Shown: positions 41,647 to 50,897 of the stretch, in pieces
Layout: each line of letters starts with the position of its first letter
Position numbering within the stretch: the stretch's first letter is position 1
Source: Ruegeria_C sp041537905
Lineage (GTDB): Bacteria > Pseudomonadota > Alphaproteobacteria > Rhodobacterales > Rhodobacteraceae
NCBI RefSeq assembly: GCF_041537905.1
Contig: NZ_JBGRUO010000023.1
Coordinates: 37,737 to 101,736, forward strand
Length of the DNA stretch: 64,000 nt
Reading direction: 5' to 3'
The notes under the pieces: generated by a model
The model's input: the letters and a program-made list of their open reading frames with translations, nothing else
Told to the model about the DNA's origin: nothing
Databases searched by the model: none
Made by a program: the position numbers and the translations under genes

Positions 41647-42123
41647 TCAGGCCGCGCGTGTCGTCGAAAGGTCGTAAGACGCGATCATGGGCGACATCGG
41701 TTTATGCTGATCGTCATGCGGGATGTACTTCACTTCCATCTTGGTGAAGTTCAGCTTGACGGTTTCGACCGGTCGATCACCCGTGCTGTCGACCGAATAG
41801 TTCGAGACCAGCGTGTTGGTCAGCTTGTACTCGATATAAGTGTCACCCGGATTACCGGTGGTCACCAGATGGATCACGGTGGTCTTGCCGGTGCGGCCAG
41901 TGCAGGCCTCGGCGAACAGTTTGGTCGATGAGCTGTCGCTGACCTTGGTCAGGACAACTTCACTCACTGTCGGTTCCGACGCTTCGCGGTTTGCGGTCGA
42001 ACCCGCAGCGGTATTCATGTTCCGCGCGACATTCCAGTGGATCGACTCAATGTCCATCCAGCTCTTATGAGTCTCATGGGTTGCGTCGCCAGGGATTCCG
42101 TCCAGTTGCAGGTAAATAGGCAT
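41647..42123 (-). CDS. hcp: T6SS inner-tube protein Hcp (TssD)
   Basis: This is the 158-residue hexameric ring protein that stacks into the T6SS inner tube and is exported. It begins PIYLQLDGIPGDATHETHKS (the family's short strand then GIPG), has VVLTKVSDSSSTKLFAEACT and the closing VETVKLNFTKMEVKYIPHD typical of Hcp1 proteins. It is followed by a hairpin and the unknown gene, and is preceded by clpV with a 91-base gap. Confidence 0.96.
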   Translation of the reverse strand: MPIYLQLDGIPGDATHETHKSWMDIESIHWNVARNMNTAAGSTANREASEPTVSEVVLTKVSDSSSTKLFAEACTGRTGKTTVIHLVTTGNPGDTYIEYKLTNTLVSNYSVDSTGDRPVETVKLNFTKMEVKYIPHDDQHKPMSPMIASYDLSTTRAA

Positions 42124-42214
42124 TCAAAACTCCGATAGTTTTCTAGCACCAGTTAGATGGTCGATCTTCGTAACATCAAAGGGGGCGGTACGTATGAATT
42201 TGCGGCGCGTCCCT

Positions 42215-44806
42215 TCAACTCACACTGCGTCGATTGGGTGTGGAGGCGGAGATCACGAAACCTCCATCCGCATCCGTATCGACGACCACTGAGCGCGGGG
42301 TCTTCCCCCGCGCCAGCGATTCCAGAAAATAGTCTGCCAGTTTCGGCATGAGATCTCGGGCGATCAGCGCCTCGATAGCGCGGGCACCCGCATCTCCTGT
42401 CTCGGCCCGGTCGATCAGAACCTGCCGGGCGCTCGGGGTCGGTTTCAGCGCCGCACCGTAGCTTTCATCCAGCCGGTCAGCGACCCGGGCCAGTTGCAGA
42501 TCGACGATGCCCGCCAGCACCGCGCGGTCGAGCGGCAGATAGGGCAGCAGCGACAGACGCCCGAGAAAGGCTGGTTTGAAAACATCCGCCAGCTCGGGCC
42601 GCAGCATGTCGGCCAATGCGTCACCTTCGGGCATTGCGTCGGGGTCCTCAGCCAGATCGGCCAGCGTCGCGGTGCCGGTATTGGCAGTCATGATGATCGT
42701 AGTGTTGCGGAAATCGACGTCGCGGCCTTCGCCATCGCGCAAGGTGCCCTTGTCGAACACCTGATAGAATATCTCCTGCACACCGGGGTGCGCCTTGTCC
42801 ATCTCATCCAGCAGCAGCACGCTATAGGGTCTGCGCCGCACCGCCTCGGTCAGCACGCCCCCTTCGCCGTAGCCGACATAGCCCGGCGGCGAACCCATCA
42901 GCAGCGAGACTTTATGCTCTTCCTTGAACTCGGACATGTTTATCACGGTCAGAGCCTGCGGCCCGCCGTAAAGCTCGTCGGCCAGTGCCAAAGCCGTCTC
43001 GGTCTTGCCGACACCCGAGGTGCCGACCATCAGGAACACACCCTGCGGACGACGCGGGTCACGCAGATCGGCGCGGGCAACCTTCATTGCGTCCGCCAAC
43101 GCATCAATGGTGGTATCCTGTCCTAGCACCCGCTGCTTCAAACGGTCGGCCAGCGAGGAAACCGCCGCAATCTCGCTGCGCATGAGCCGCCCGGTTGGAA
43201 CGCCGGTCCAGCGGCCCACCACCGAAGCGACCGCCTCGGCATCGACCACGCGATGCACGAGCGGGGTTTCGCCCGCCTCTTTCGCCAGAGCGCGTTCGGC
43301 CTGGGCCAGACGCTTTCTCGTGTCCTCGCCCTCTTCGGCCTCGACCGCATCCGCCGCAGCGGCAAGATCGCGCTGCCGGGCCAGGCGCTGCTCCAGCGCG
43401 CGCGCCTCGGACTGTGCTTGCGCCAGATCGGACTTCAGGGATTTCAGCCGCGCAGGCAAGCCCTTGGTCAACGGCTCCAACGCCAGTGCATCAATCTCGG
43501 CCTGCAAGCTCTCAGCCTCGCGCAAACGCTGGTTCAAGGCCTCGGGCGTGGTCTCGCGACTCATGCTGACCGCTGCTGCAGCGGTGTCAATCAGGCTGAC
43601 CGCCTTGTCCGGCAATTGCCGTTCCGGCAGAAAGCGTTCCGACAGTTCCACCGCCGCGCGCAAAGCGCCGTCGCGGATGATGACATCGTGATGGTCCCGG
43701 AATGTCGGAGCAATCGCCCGCATCATGCGGATCGCCGTCTCGGTATCCGGCTCATCCACCTTCACGGTCTGGAACCGCCGCGTCAGCGCCGGGTCCTTTT
43801 CGAAGTATTTCTTGTATTCCGCCCAGGTAGTCGCCGCGATCGTACGCAATTCGCCCCGCGCCAGCGCGGGCTTGAGGATGTTCGCCGCATCGCCCTGCCC
43901 CGCAGAGCCCCCTGCGCCGATCATCATATGCGCCTCATCAATGAACAGAATAATCGGGCGATCCGACGCCTTGACCTGATCCACCAGACCCTTCAACCGC
44001 CGCTCGAATTCGCCTTTGACCCCTGCCCCCGCCTGCAACAGGTTCATGTCCAGTACATAGAGCGTGACGTCACTCAGGCGCGCGGGGATGTCACCTTCGG
44101 CTATAGCGAGCGCAAACGCCTCGGCGATGGCGGTTTTCCCAACACCCGCCTCGCCCACGAGGATCGGGTTGTTCTGGCGCCGCCGGATCAGGATATCGAT
44201 CATCTGGCGCAGCTCGGCGTCGCGCCCAATGATCCGGTCGACCCGCCCCTGCCGCGCCTCTTCGGTCAGGTCGGTGGCGAACTGAGCCAGAAAATCCTCA
44301 CCCCCTGCGGATGGGGCAGGTTGTCCCACGCGATCTGCATCGGCAGCGGGGGCCGCATGGCGCGCTGCATCCTCAATCACACCTTGGCTGAGTTGCAACA
44401 TCGCAGGGGCCGTTCCCCGCAACACAGCGCGCAACTCGGTGTCCGTCACCAATGTCAGCAAGAGCGCTTCGGGTGTGACACGCACCACCCCGAGTTGCAG
44501 CGAAGTGGTGACCCAGCCCTCACGCGCCAACGTTATCACGGCCTGCGACATTGCGGGCGCGCCGCATCGTCCACGAGGCGCTGCTTCGACCGACGCACGG
44601 GCTTGGGCTTCGATCTTCGCGACATCTCCGCCCGATTCCGCAACCAGGGCATTAAAACCATCTATTTTCATGAGAGAAATCAGCCAATGTCCCAATTCGA
44701 CTGTCTCATGAGAATGGCGCATCGCCAATGCCGCAGCGGATTCCAGTGAAACTGACAGCTCGGATGACAGCTTCGCGATCAAAGCGTGAAGATCGACTGA
44801 AGGCAT
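42215..44806 (-). CDS. clpV: T6SS sheath-recycling ATPase ClpV (TssH)
   Basis: This is an 863-residue AAA+ unfoldase that disassembles contracted TssB-TssC sheaths. The N-domain (about 1-150) is followed by the first ATPase module, with Walker A GEAGVGKT (218-225), Walker B LFIDEAH and pore loop AGAGVKGEFERR. A coiled-coil middle domain (about 415-515, Lys/Glu/Arg/Gln-rich) comes next, then the second module with Walker A GTSGVGKT (595-602) and Walker B LLLDEMDKAHPG. The N-domain and ClpV-type C-terminus distinguish it from ClpB. It is the first gene of the leftward operon and diverges from tssA. Confidence 0.95.
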   Translation of the reverse strand: MPSVDLHALIAKLSSELSVSLESAAALAMRHSHETVELGHWLISLMKIDGFNALVAESGGDVAKIEAQARASVEAAPRGRCGAPAMSQAVITLAREGWVTTSLQLGVVRVTPEALLLTLVTDTELRAVLRGTAPAMLQLSQGVIEDAARHAAPAADADRVGQPAPSAGGEDFLAQFATDLTEEARQGRVDRIIGRDAELRQMIDILIRRRQNNPILVGEAGVGKTAIAEAFALAIAEGDIPARLSDVTLYVLDMNLLQAGAGVKGEFERRLKGLVDQVKASDRPIILFIDEAHMMIGAGGSAGQGDAANILKPALARGELRTIAATTWAEYKKYFEKDPALTRRFQTVKVDEPDTETAIRMMRAIAPTFRDHHDVIIRDGALRAAVELSERFLPERQLPDKAVSLIDTAAAAVSMSRETTPEALNQRLREAESLQAEIDALALEPLTKGLPARLKSLKSDLAQAQSEARALEQRLARQRDLAAAADAVEAEEGEDTRKRLAQAERALAKEAGETPLVHRVVDAEAVASVVGRWTGVPTGRLMRSEIAAVSSLADRLKQRVLGQDTTIDALADAMKVARADLRDPRRPQGVFLMVGTSGVGKTETALALADELYGGPQALTVINMSEFKEEHKVSLLMGSPPGYVGYGEGGVLTEAVRRRPYSVLLLDEMDKAHPGVQEIFYQVFDKGTLRDGEGRDVDFRNTTIIMTANTGTATLADLAEDPDAMPEGDALADMLRPELADVFKPAFLGRLSLLPYLPLDRAVLAGIVDLQLARVADRLDESYGAALKPTPSARQVLIDRAETGDAGARAIEALIARDLMPKLADYFLESLARGKTPRSVVVDTDADGGFVISASTPNRRSVS

Positions 44807-44976
44807 GAGTTAAGCACAACTCGCTTTTCAAAAAGAAACTACTAAACACCCGAGAACAAGATTAACTTGCCCGGCGAGAACAAAACTAGATGACTTGAAT
44901 TGAAGTCACAATACATAGAGGTTAGATGTCACGAAAATTTCGCGAATAAATAGTATTGACTCATAGAGATATGATA
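44807..44976. promoter_or_regulatory. AT-rich divergent promoter region between clpV and tssA
   Basis: This 170-base gap drives both T6SS transcription units and is strikingly AT-rich against GC-rich flanks. It contains the near-palindrome GACTTGAATTGAAGTC (two mismatches, near 44892-44907) and a GAAAATTTC core near 44934-44942. These are candidate sites for a regulator or for silencing proteins. No sigma-54 consensus is visible. Promoter elements cannot be assigned with confidence. Confidence 0.5.
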
Positions 44977-46032
44977 ATGAAAGAAAAAAACGCGTCCATG
45001 GATCAGAGAAGCCCCGCAGAACCTACTGACGCCACGGAAGAGATCGCAATGGTTGGCGAAAATCCGCGCGTATCTGAAGGGGCACAGGAATTATATCGCC
45101 GATTACGTGATTCGCGATCCGCGGCAAGGTTGATTGAGCGCAAATTAGAAATATCTGAGGGTGCATTATTGTCCTTTATGCCTGCACAAAAGGAATGGGC
45201 GGAAGTTCGCCAATTGGCAATTGAGATTCTTTCCAATTATGCGAAGGATGTAGAAATTGCTGTCTGGTTGATTGAGTCGGAGACCCGTCTGGACGGGTTC
45301 GAAGGGCTCGCAAGGTCTATTCGATTGATGGATGATATGGTGGCTGCTTTTGGAACTACATTGCATCCTCGTCCCGAGGACCCGGACGACGATACCTTCG
45401 CCGCTCTAGCAGGGTTGAACGGGTCCGGGCGACCCGGCGCGCTTTTGCAACCTTTGCGATTGCTGCCTCTGATTCCCGGTGGCAGTTATGGCGAGGCGAC
45501 GCTGTGGGACGTTCAGAACGGCAACGGCGAAGAAGAGGTCCGCGATGCGATGCGGCGCGTCGGTAGTGCTGCGATGCAAGGGCATCTGGACCAGATTGAG
45601 CGCGCCGCGCTTGCGATCCGCGATCTGGACACACGGTTGAGCGCGTTGCGCGGCGCCGACGCTCCGACTTTCACACAGATCAACGACATTCTCGACGACG
45701 CCGCGCGCACGGTGCGTAGGCTGGCTGTTCTGGAGGAGACCGTGACGATCGCGCCGGAAAAGACCGCAGCACAGGATACCAAGGCCACCCCTCGCACAGG
45801 CGCGATCGCCACGCGGGAAGACGCGTTCAACCGCCTGCTCGAGGTTGCGGTCTATTTTCGCGAGGCCGAGCCCCATTCCCCGATCGCGGATGCGCTGGAA
45901 ACGCTCGTGCGGCGCGGTCGAATGGATTTCGTCAGCCTCTTGAAGGAATTGATCCCCGACGACCATGCCCGGCAGGCGGTGCTGACCACCGCCGGCATCA
46001 AGACTCAGGACCCAGGAGAAGAGGCACATTAA
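44977..46032 (+). CDS. tssA: T6SS assembly-cap protein TssA (ImpA type)
   Basis: This is a TssA protein of about 351 residues that primes tail assembly at the baseplate. The ImpA_N domain covers about residues 45-170, with WAEVRQLAIEILSNYAKDVE, a following WLIESETRLDGFEGL and the conserved FGTTLHPRPEDPDDD. The C-terminal region has RTGAIATREDAFNRLLEVAVYF and closes with SPIADALETLVRRGRMDFVSLLKELIPD (shown in part). The start is uncertain: ATG at 44971, 44977 or 44998 are possible, and 44977 has an AGAG eight bases upstream. The first 350 bases are AT-rich compared with the rest of the operon. Confidence 0.88.
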   Translation: MKEKNASMDQRSPAEPTDATEEIAMVGENPRVSEGAQELYRRLRDSRSAARLIERKLEISEGALLSFMPAQKEWAEVRQLAIEILSNYAKDVEIAVWLIESETRLDGFEGLARSIRLMDDMVAAFGTTLHPRPEDPDDDTFAALAGLNGSGRPGALLQPLRLLPLIPGGSYGEATLWDVQNGNGEEEVRDAMRRVGSAAMQGHLDQIERAALAIRDLDTRLSALRGADAPTFTQINDILDDAARTVRRLAVLEETVTIAPEKTAAQDTKATPRTGAIATREDAFNRLLEVAVYFREAEPHSPIADALETLVRRGRMDFVSLLKELIPDDHARQAVLTTAGIKTQDPGEEAH

Positions 46033-46082
46033 CGGGCCGCCGCCCGGCATGTCCGCAAGGTGGCGATACAGGATGCAGACAG

Positions 46083-46133
46083 GGCGGTGGACACCTCACC
46101 GCCTGCGCCGACCAAAGGTGCACCAGCCGGTGC
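46083..46133 (+). terminator. Tandem hairpins between tssA and tssB
   Basis: Two stems lie in the 134-base gap: GGCGGTG/CACCGCC with a seven-base loop (46083-46103) and GCACC/GGTGC with a four-base loop (46120-46133). Neither has a T tract. They may uncouple expression of tssA from the sheath genes or stabilise the tssB-tssC message. Nothing else is recognisable in the gap. Confidence 0.4.
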
Positions 46134-46166
46134 GCATGTTTTCATAAGTTACTAAGGAGTACGACA

Positions 46167-46691
46167 TTGGCCAGCATTCACGACAAGCTTGAAAAGGTGC
46201 GCAAACCGCGCGTCCACATCAAATACGAAGTCGAAACCGAAGGCGCGATGGTCGAAAAGGAACTGCCCTTTGTTGTCGGCGTGCTCGGCGATTTTTCAGG
46301 TAACCCGACCGAAGAACTCGCGCCGTTCAGCCAACGTAAATTCGTGCAGATCGACCGCGACAATTTCGATGACGTGATGGCACGGATGACGCCCGGCGTG
46401 GCCACCAAGGTCGAAAACACCCTGGTTGAAGATGACGACGCGATGATGGCAGTCAACCTGTCCTTCAGCGCGATGGATGATTTCGAACCCGCCCGTGTGG
46501 TCGAACAGGTGCCCGCGCTCAAGGCGCTGCTGGAAAGCCGCAACCATCTGCGCGATCTGCTGACCAAGGCGGACCGCTCGGAAGAGCTGGAGCAGCTGCT
46601 TGAGAACATCCTTCAGGACAATGAGGCAGTCGCCAAGATCGTCGGCGAGATCAAGTCGCGGCAGGGCGAGAGCGACGGGGGTCAAAACTAA
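46167..46691 (+). CDS. tssB: T6SS contractile sheath small subunit TssB
   Basis: This is the 174-residue VipA/TssB component, which pairs with TssC in the contractile sheath. It shows SIHDKLEKVRKPRVHIKYEV, ELPFVVGVLGDFSG and FSQRKFVQIDRDNFDDVM (the tag region recognised as TssB), with a helical C-terminus. It uses a TTG start preceded by AAGGAG seven bases upstream; no ATG is available in frame nearby. It shares one base with the start of tssC, so sheath halves are made in equal amounts. Confidence 0.95.
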   Translation: MASIHDKLEKVRKPRVHIKYEVETEGAMVEKELPFVVGVLGDFSGNPTEELAPFSQRKFVQIDRDNFDDVMARMTPGVATKVENTLVEDDDAMMAVNLSFSAMDDFEPARVVEQVPALKALLESRNHLRDLLTKADRSEELEQLLENILQDNEAVAKIVGEIKSRQGESDGGQN

Positions 46692-48169
46692 TGGAAACGC
46701 AAACCGAAAAGCAGCTCTCTGATGTCGTAGAAAGCACCGAAAACAGCCTGCTGGACCAGGTGATCGGTGCCACGCGGCAAACCGAACCGGACCGTGCTGC
46801 GGAACTGATGCAGACGCTCACCGACGCCGCGCTGTCGGGCACCGTGCAGTATAGTCGAAACCTGACGATCACGCTTAACAGGGCGATCGAAGAGATCGAT
46901 GCCAAGATTTCGCGCCAGCTGGCGGTGATCATGCAGTCGCCTGAATTTGCCACACTCGAAGGTTCCTGGCGCGGCTTGCGGCATCTGACCCATGAATCCA
47001 ACACCGGCACCAACCTCAAGGTCCGCGTGCTGAACGCCTCCAAACGCGATCTGGGCCGCGATCTGTCAAAGGCTGTGGAATTCGATCAATCCCGCCTGTT
47101 CAAATCGATCTACGAGGATGAGTTCGGGACCCCGGGCGGCGAGCCGATCGGCGCGATCATCGGCGACTACGAGTTCGACAACAGTTTCGAGGATGTCGAG
47201 CTTCTGTCCAGCCTGAGCCAGGTTTCGGCCGCGTCCTTCGCCCCGTTCGTCTCGGCAGCCAGCCCGCAACTTTTCGGCTTCGACGACTATACCGAGCTAT
47301 CGAAACCCCGGGACCTGTCGAAGATTTTCGACAGCACCGAATACACCAAATGGCGCGGCTTCCGAGACAGCGAGGATTCGCGCTTCGTCACGCTGACCCT
47401 GCCCCGTGTTCTGGCGCGCATGCCCTATGGTGAGCGAACCAAGAAGATTGACGAATTCGACTATAACGAGGCCATCGCTTATGACGGCGATCAGATCCCG
47501 CACAACAATTACTGCTGGATGAACTCGGCCTATGTGATGGGCACGCGGCTGACCAATGCGTTTGCCGATAGCGGCTGGTGTACCGCGATCCGCGGCGCTG
47601 AGAATGGCGGCAAGGTCGAGGGGCTGCCGACACATCTCTTCATGACTGATCAGGGCGATACGGATGTGAAATGCCCCACCGAGATCGGCATCACCGACCG
47701 CCGCGACGCCGAACTGGGCGCCAACGGCTTCTTGCCGCTCTGCCATTACAAGAACACCGATTATGCCGTGTTCTTCGGCGCACAGACCACGCATCGGCCC
47801 AAGAAATACGACAGGCCCGAGGCGACGGCGAATGCCGCCATTTCAGCACGTCTGCCCTACATGATGGCGACCTCGCGCTTTGCGCATTACCTCAAGGTCA
47901 TAGGGCGCGACAAGATCGGCTCGTTCATGGAGGTCGAGGATTGCGAAGACTGGCTGAATCGCTGGATCAACAACTACGTCAATGCCAATGACGCAGCCGG
48001 CCCCGAGGCGCGCGCGCAATACCCGCTGCGCGACGCCAAGGTCTCGGTCGAAGAGATTCCTGGCCGTCCCGGCAGTTACAATGCAGTCGCTTGGCTGCGC
48101 CCATGGTTGCAGATGGAAGAGCTGACCACAGCACTGCGGATGGTGGCCAGGATTCCAGAAAAGAACTGA
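46691..48169 (+). CDS. tssC: T6SS contractile sheath large subunit TssC
   Basis: This is the 492-residue VipB/TssC subunit. Family landmarks are EFATLEGSWRGLRHLTHESN, FDQSRLFKSIYEDEFGTPGG followed by PIGAIIGDYEF, and KWRGFRDSEDSRFVTLTLPR. ARLPYMMATSRFAHYLKVIG and YPLRDAKVSVEEIPGRPG sit near the end. It shares one base with tssB and lies one base before a second, shorter tssC-like gene, an arrangement known from Agrobacterium (TssC41 and TssC40). Confidence 0.96.
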   Translation: METQTEKQLSDVVESTENSLLDQVIGATRQTEPDRAAELMQTLTDAALSGTVQYSRNLTITLNRAIEEIDAKISRQLAVIMQSPEFATLEGSWRGLRHLTHESNTGTNLKVRVLNASKRDLGRDLSKAVEFDQSRLFKSIYEDEFGTPGGEPIGAIIGDYEFDNSFEDVELLSSLSQVSAASFAPFVSAASPQLFGFDDYTELSKPRDLSKIFDSTEYTKWRGFRDSEDSRFVTLTLPRVLARMPYGERTKKIDEFDYNEAIAYDGDQIPHNNYCWMNSAYVMGTRLTNAFADSGWCTAIRGAENGGKVEGLPTHLFMTDQGDTDVKCPTEIGITDRRDAELGANGFLPLCHYKNTDYAVFFGAQTTHRPKKYDRPEATANAAISARLPYMMATSRFAHYLKVIGRDKIGSFMEVEDCEDWLNRWINNYVNANDAAGPEARAQYPLRDAKVSVEEIPGRPGSYNAVAWLRPWLQMEELTTALRMVARIPEKN

Positions 48170-48170
48170 G

Positions 48171-49583
48171 ATGCAGGAACAGGTTGAGCACATGAGGCAG
48201 GGCGCGGAAATGCGCCCTGCCCTCTCGGATGATGCGCGACGAGCGGATCTGTTCGCGCGTGTCGATGCGGTGATCGCCCGCATCGATCGGGTCGTGTCGC
48301 GCCAGCTTGACGTCATCCGCAACCATGCCGACTTCCGCGCGCTCGAGGCACGTTGGCGCGGCCTGCGCTTGCTGGTGGATCGCTCCGACCCCGGTCAGGG
48401 CGTGATCATTAAGGTTCTGGATGTAGACTGGCCCACCCTGGCGCGCGGCCTTGAGCGCGCCGCCGACTTCGATCAAAGCCATCTCTATCGTCTTGTCCAT
48501 GAGGGCGAATTCGGCATGCCCGGCGGGCAGCCCTTCGGTTTGCTGGTCGGAGATTACCAGCTCTCCCACCGAACCGACGGCGGGGCCGCCGACACGGTGG
48601 ACGCGCTTCGCCGTCTGGCGGCGGTTGCGGCCTCGGCCTTTTGCCCCCTTATTGCGGCGGCGGGCTCGCCAACCTTCGGGCTGGCCAGTTTCGACGATCT
48701 GGCCCCGTATACCGGGATCGAGCCCGCGCATCTGATCCAGCGCGAGCAGCCCGATTTCGCGCGCTGGCAGGCACTCAGACGAGGCGAGGATACCCGCTTT
48801 GTGGGGCTGGTCGCACCCGATCTGCTGCTGGTGCGCCGCGACGACCCCTATCATCCGCGCCCCTTCGTGCAACGCGACGCGGTGGCGGGCACGCTGCCCT
48901 GCAATGGTGCGTTCGGGTTTGCCCTGACGGTGATTGACGCGTTTCTATCCAGCGGCTGGTTCGCCGCCATTCGCGGCGCCTATCAGGACGAGCCAGGCGG
49001 CGGACGCGTGGCGGGCCTGAACCCGGTGGATCCGGGGACCGACCGGCATGGCCTGTCGGCGCAGGGCCCGGTGCGGCTGCGCCTGTCATCGGAGCAGGAA
49101 GAGGCGCTGTGCGAACATGGCATCATCCCGCTCTCGCATCTGCATCTGGACACCGACCCGGTGTTCAACATGTTGCCCTCGCTGCATATTCCGAAACGCT
49201 ATGACCGTCCCATCGCAACTCAGAACGCCCGGCTGGCGGCGATGCTGCACTATGTGCTCTGCACCTCGCGGTTTGCCCATTATCTGAAAGTGATCATGCG
49301 GGACGAGATCGGCTCGCTCGCCGACCCCGGTACCATCCAAGCGGATCTGGAGGCGTGGTTGCGCGGCTATTGCCTGGGCAATGACGACGCCGGGAACGAG
49401 TTGAAGGCGCAGTATCCGCTGCGTGATGCGGGCGTCGCCGTGACCCCCATCCCCGGTCGCCCCGGCACCTATAACTGCACCATCCGGCTGCAACCTCATT
49501 TCCAGCTCGACGATGTCTCGACCAGTTTCCATCTGGTCACCGACAGCTCGGGAACCGCATCTCGTGAAGGACTTGTCGCATGA
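48171..49583 (+). CDS. Second TssC-like sheath protein
   Basis: This is a 470-residue paralog of TssC, starting one base after it. Motifs are conserved but divergent: DFRALEARWRGLRLLVDRSD, FDQSHLYRLVHEGEFGMPGG, RRGEDTRFVGLVAPDLLLVR, LHYVLCTSRFAHYLKVIMRD and YPLRDAGVAVTPIPGRPGTY. It lacks part of the N-terminal helix that interlocks with TssB in the main copy. Two tandem TssC proteins also occur in Agrobacterium-type T6SS, where both belong to the cluster. It may form the sheath's baseplate-proximal or terminal ring; this is inference. Confidence 0.9.
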   Translation: MQEQVEHMRQGAEMRPALSDDARRADLFARVDAVIARIDRVVSRQLDVIRNHADFRALEARWRGLRLLVDRSDPGQGVIIKVLDVDWPTLARGLERAADFDQSHLYRLVHEGEFGMPGGQPFGLLVGDYQLSHRTDGGAADTVDALRRLAAVAASAFCPLIAAAGSPTFGLASFDDLAPYTGIEPAHLIQREQPDFARWQALRRGEDTRFVGLVAPDLLLVRRDDPYHPRPFVQRDAVAGTLPCNGAFGFALTVIDAFLSSGWFAAIRGAYQDEPGGGRVAGLNPVDPGTDRHGLSAQGPVRLRLSSEQEEALCEHGIIPLSHLHLDTDPVFNMLPSLHIPKRYDRPIATQNARLAAMLHYVLCTSRFAHYLKVIMRDEIGSLADPGTIQADLEAWLRGYCLGNDDAGNELKAQYPLRDAGVAVTPIPGRPGTYNCTIRLQPHFQLDDVSTSFHLVTDSSGTASREGLVA

Positions 49584-50386
49584 CCCAGACCACGGACGTG
49601 ATCTCGCGGGCGCTTTCGGACGACGACCTCAACGGCGCCGTTGGCGCGGCTGTCGCCACGGTCAAATCCCGGCCACGCGATTTCGAGGCGCGGATGCTGC
49701 TGGCCGAACTGGCGGTTTTGGCGGGCGATCTGGGCCGGGCCGAAACCCAAGCCAAGCTGGCTGGGCAGAACGCGCCGGACAAGGCGCTGGGGCTCGGCGT
49801 GTTTCGCCAGCATCTGCGCGGAATCCAGGCGCGCAACGCCTGGTGGGAGGACGGTGCACTGCCGGTCTTTCCCGAAGGACCCTCTGCCCTGAGCAATCTG
49901 GCGCTTAAGATGAATGTCGCGCTGCGCTCAGGCGATGGCGACAGCGCGCGCGCCCTGCTACACCAGCTGGACGACGAACGCGGCGCGCAGAATGTCATCT
50001 GGGACGGCTTGGCGTTCGACACGTTTCGCGATCTCGATGACCGGCTGCCTCACGCGCTGGAAGTGGTGACGGCGGGCGGCAACTATATGTGGTTGGAGTT
50101 CGACACTCTGTCAGAGGTCCGTTTCGAACCGGTCACACGCCCGCTTGATCTGGCCTACCGCCGGGCGCGGGTCACGCTGACCAACGCCTCTGCTGCCGAT
50201 CTGCGCATTCCGGCGATCTACCCCGCGCCCGAGGGGGCTGCGCAATCGCTGGGCCGGATCACCGACTTTTCCGAAGGACCCGGTGGGCTGATCTTTGGCC
50301 ATGGCCAGCGTGGTTGGCTGGTCGGGGACGACATGCAAACCTGCGCCACCGCGACCACCCTGCATTTTGAAGAGGGTGACGCCTAG
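49580..50386 (+). CDS. tagJ: T6SS accessory protein TagJ (ImpE family)
   Basis: This is a 268-residue cytoplasmic protein with a TPR-like N-terminal helix repeat (RDFEARMLLAELAVLAGDL, then AETQAKLA) and the ImpE C-terminal domain containing WDGLAFDTFRDLDDRLPHAL and VTAGGNYMWLEFDTLSEVRF. TagJ proteins bind the N-terminal region of TssB and influence sheath dynamics or ClpV recruitment. The start overlaps the previous stop by four bases, and tssE starts one base after its stop. Confidence 0.9.
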   Translation: MTQTTDVISRALSDDDLNGAVGAAVATVKSRPRDFEARMLLAELAVLAGDLGRAETQAKLAGQNAPDKALGLGVFRQHLRGIQARNAWWEDGALPVFPEGPSALSNLALKMNVALRSGDGDSARALLHQLDDERGAQNVIWDGLAFDTFRDLDDRLPHALEVVTAGGNYMWLEFDTLSEVRFEPVTRPLDLAYRRARVTLTNASAADLRIPAIYPAPEGAAQSLGRITDFSEGPGGLIFGHGQRGWLVGDDMQTCATATTLHFEEGDA

Positions 50387-50387
50387 G

Positions 50388-50897
50388 ATGTCCCGCGCCC
50401 CAGTCTCCGCGCGGCCGGACCGGCTCGCCCCTTCGCTTCTGGATCGGTTGATCGACACCGATCCAGAGCTGCCGCACGATCCGCCCATCAGCCGGTCCGA
50501 AACGCTGAACGGCTTGCGCGAGGCAGTACGGCGCGATCTGGCGATCCTGCTCAACACGCGGTGCCGACCAACCTCGCCGCCGGACGGTCTGCCGGTGCTT
50601 GAGGACAGTTTGGTCGGCCTCGGCGTCGAGGATTTCTTTAACGCCAGCCTCGTGACCGATGAACAGCGCCGCCGTTTCGCCGCCCGGATCGAATGGCGCA
50701 TCGCCCGGTTCGAGCCGCGCCTGGAGGACCTGTCTGTCTCGTTGCTGCCAATGCCACAACAGGACCAGCGGGCTCTGCGACTGCGCATCACCGCGCGGTT
50801 TCGCGCCCGTCCCGGCCTGCCGCCGGTCAGCTTCGAAACCCGGCTCGACCCCGCCACCCATGGCTTCACCGTGATCAGCGGGGCTCGTCATGCGTAA
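50388..50897 (+). CDS. tssE: T6SS baseplate subunit TssE (gp25-like)
   Basis: This is a 169-residue baseplate wedge protein homologous to phage T4 gp25. It contains SLLDRLIDTDPELPHD, SETLNGLREAVRRDLAILLN with the conserved Arg/Leu core, and a central LGVEDFFNASLVTDEQRRRF segment. The C-terminus carries the EPRLEDLSVSLLP strand of the LysM-like fold. The ATG at 50388 immediately follows the tagJ stop; longer frames would run through the tagJ gene. Its end overlaps the tssF start by eight bases. Confidence 0.93.
   Translation: MSRAPVSARPDRLAPSLLDRLIDTDPELPHDPPISRSETLNGLREAVRRDLAILLNTRCRPTSPPDGLPVLEDSLVGLGVEDFFNASLVTDEQRRRFAARIEWRIARFEPRLEDLSVSLLPMPQQDQRALRLRITARFRARPGLPPVSFETRLDPATHGFTVISGARHA

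Noticed and set aside
43253..44749. A 498-codon open frame antisense to clpV
   Set aside because: It is a by-product of the GC-rich third positions of clpV; the product is rich in Arg, Gln and His, has no domain, and lies wholly inside a well-supported gene.
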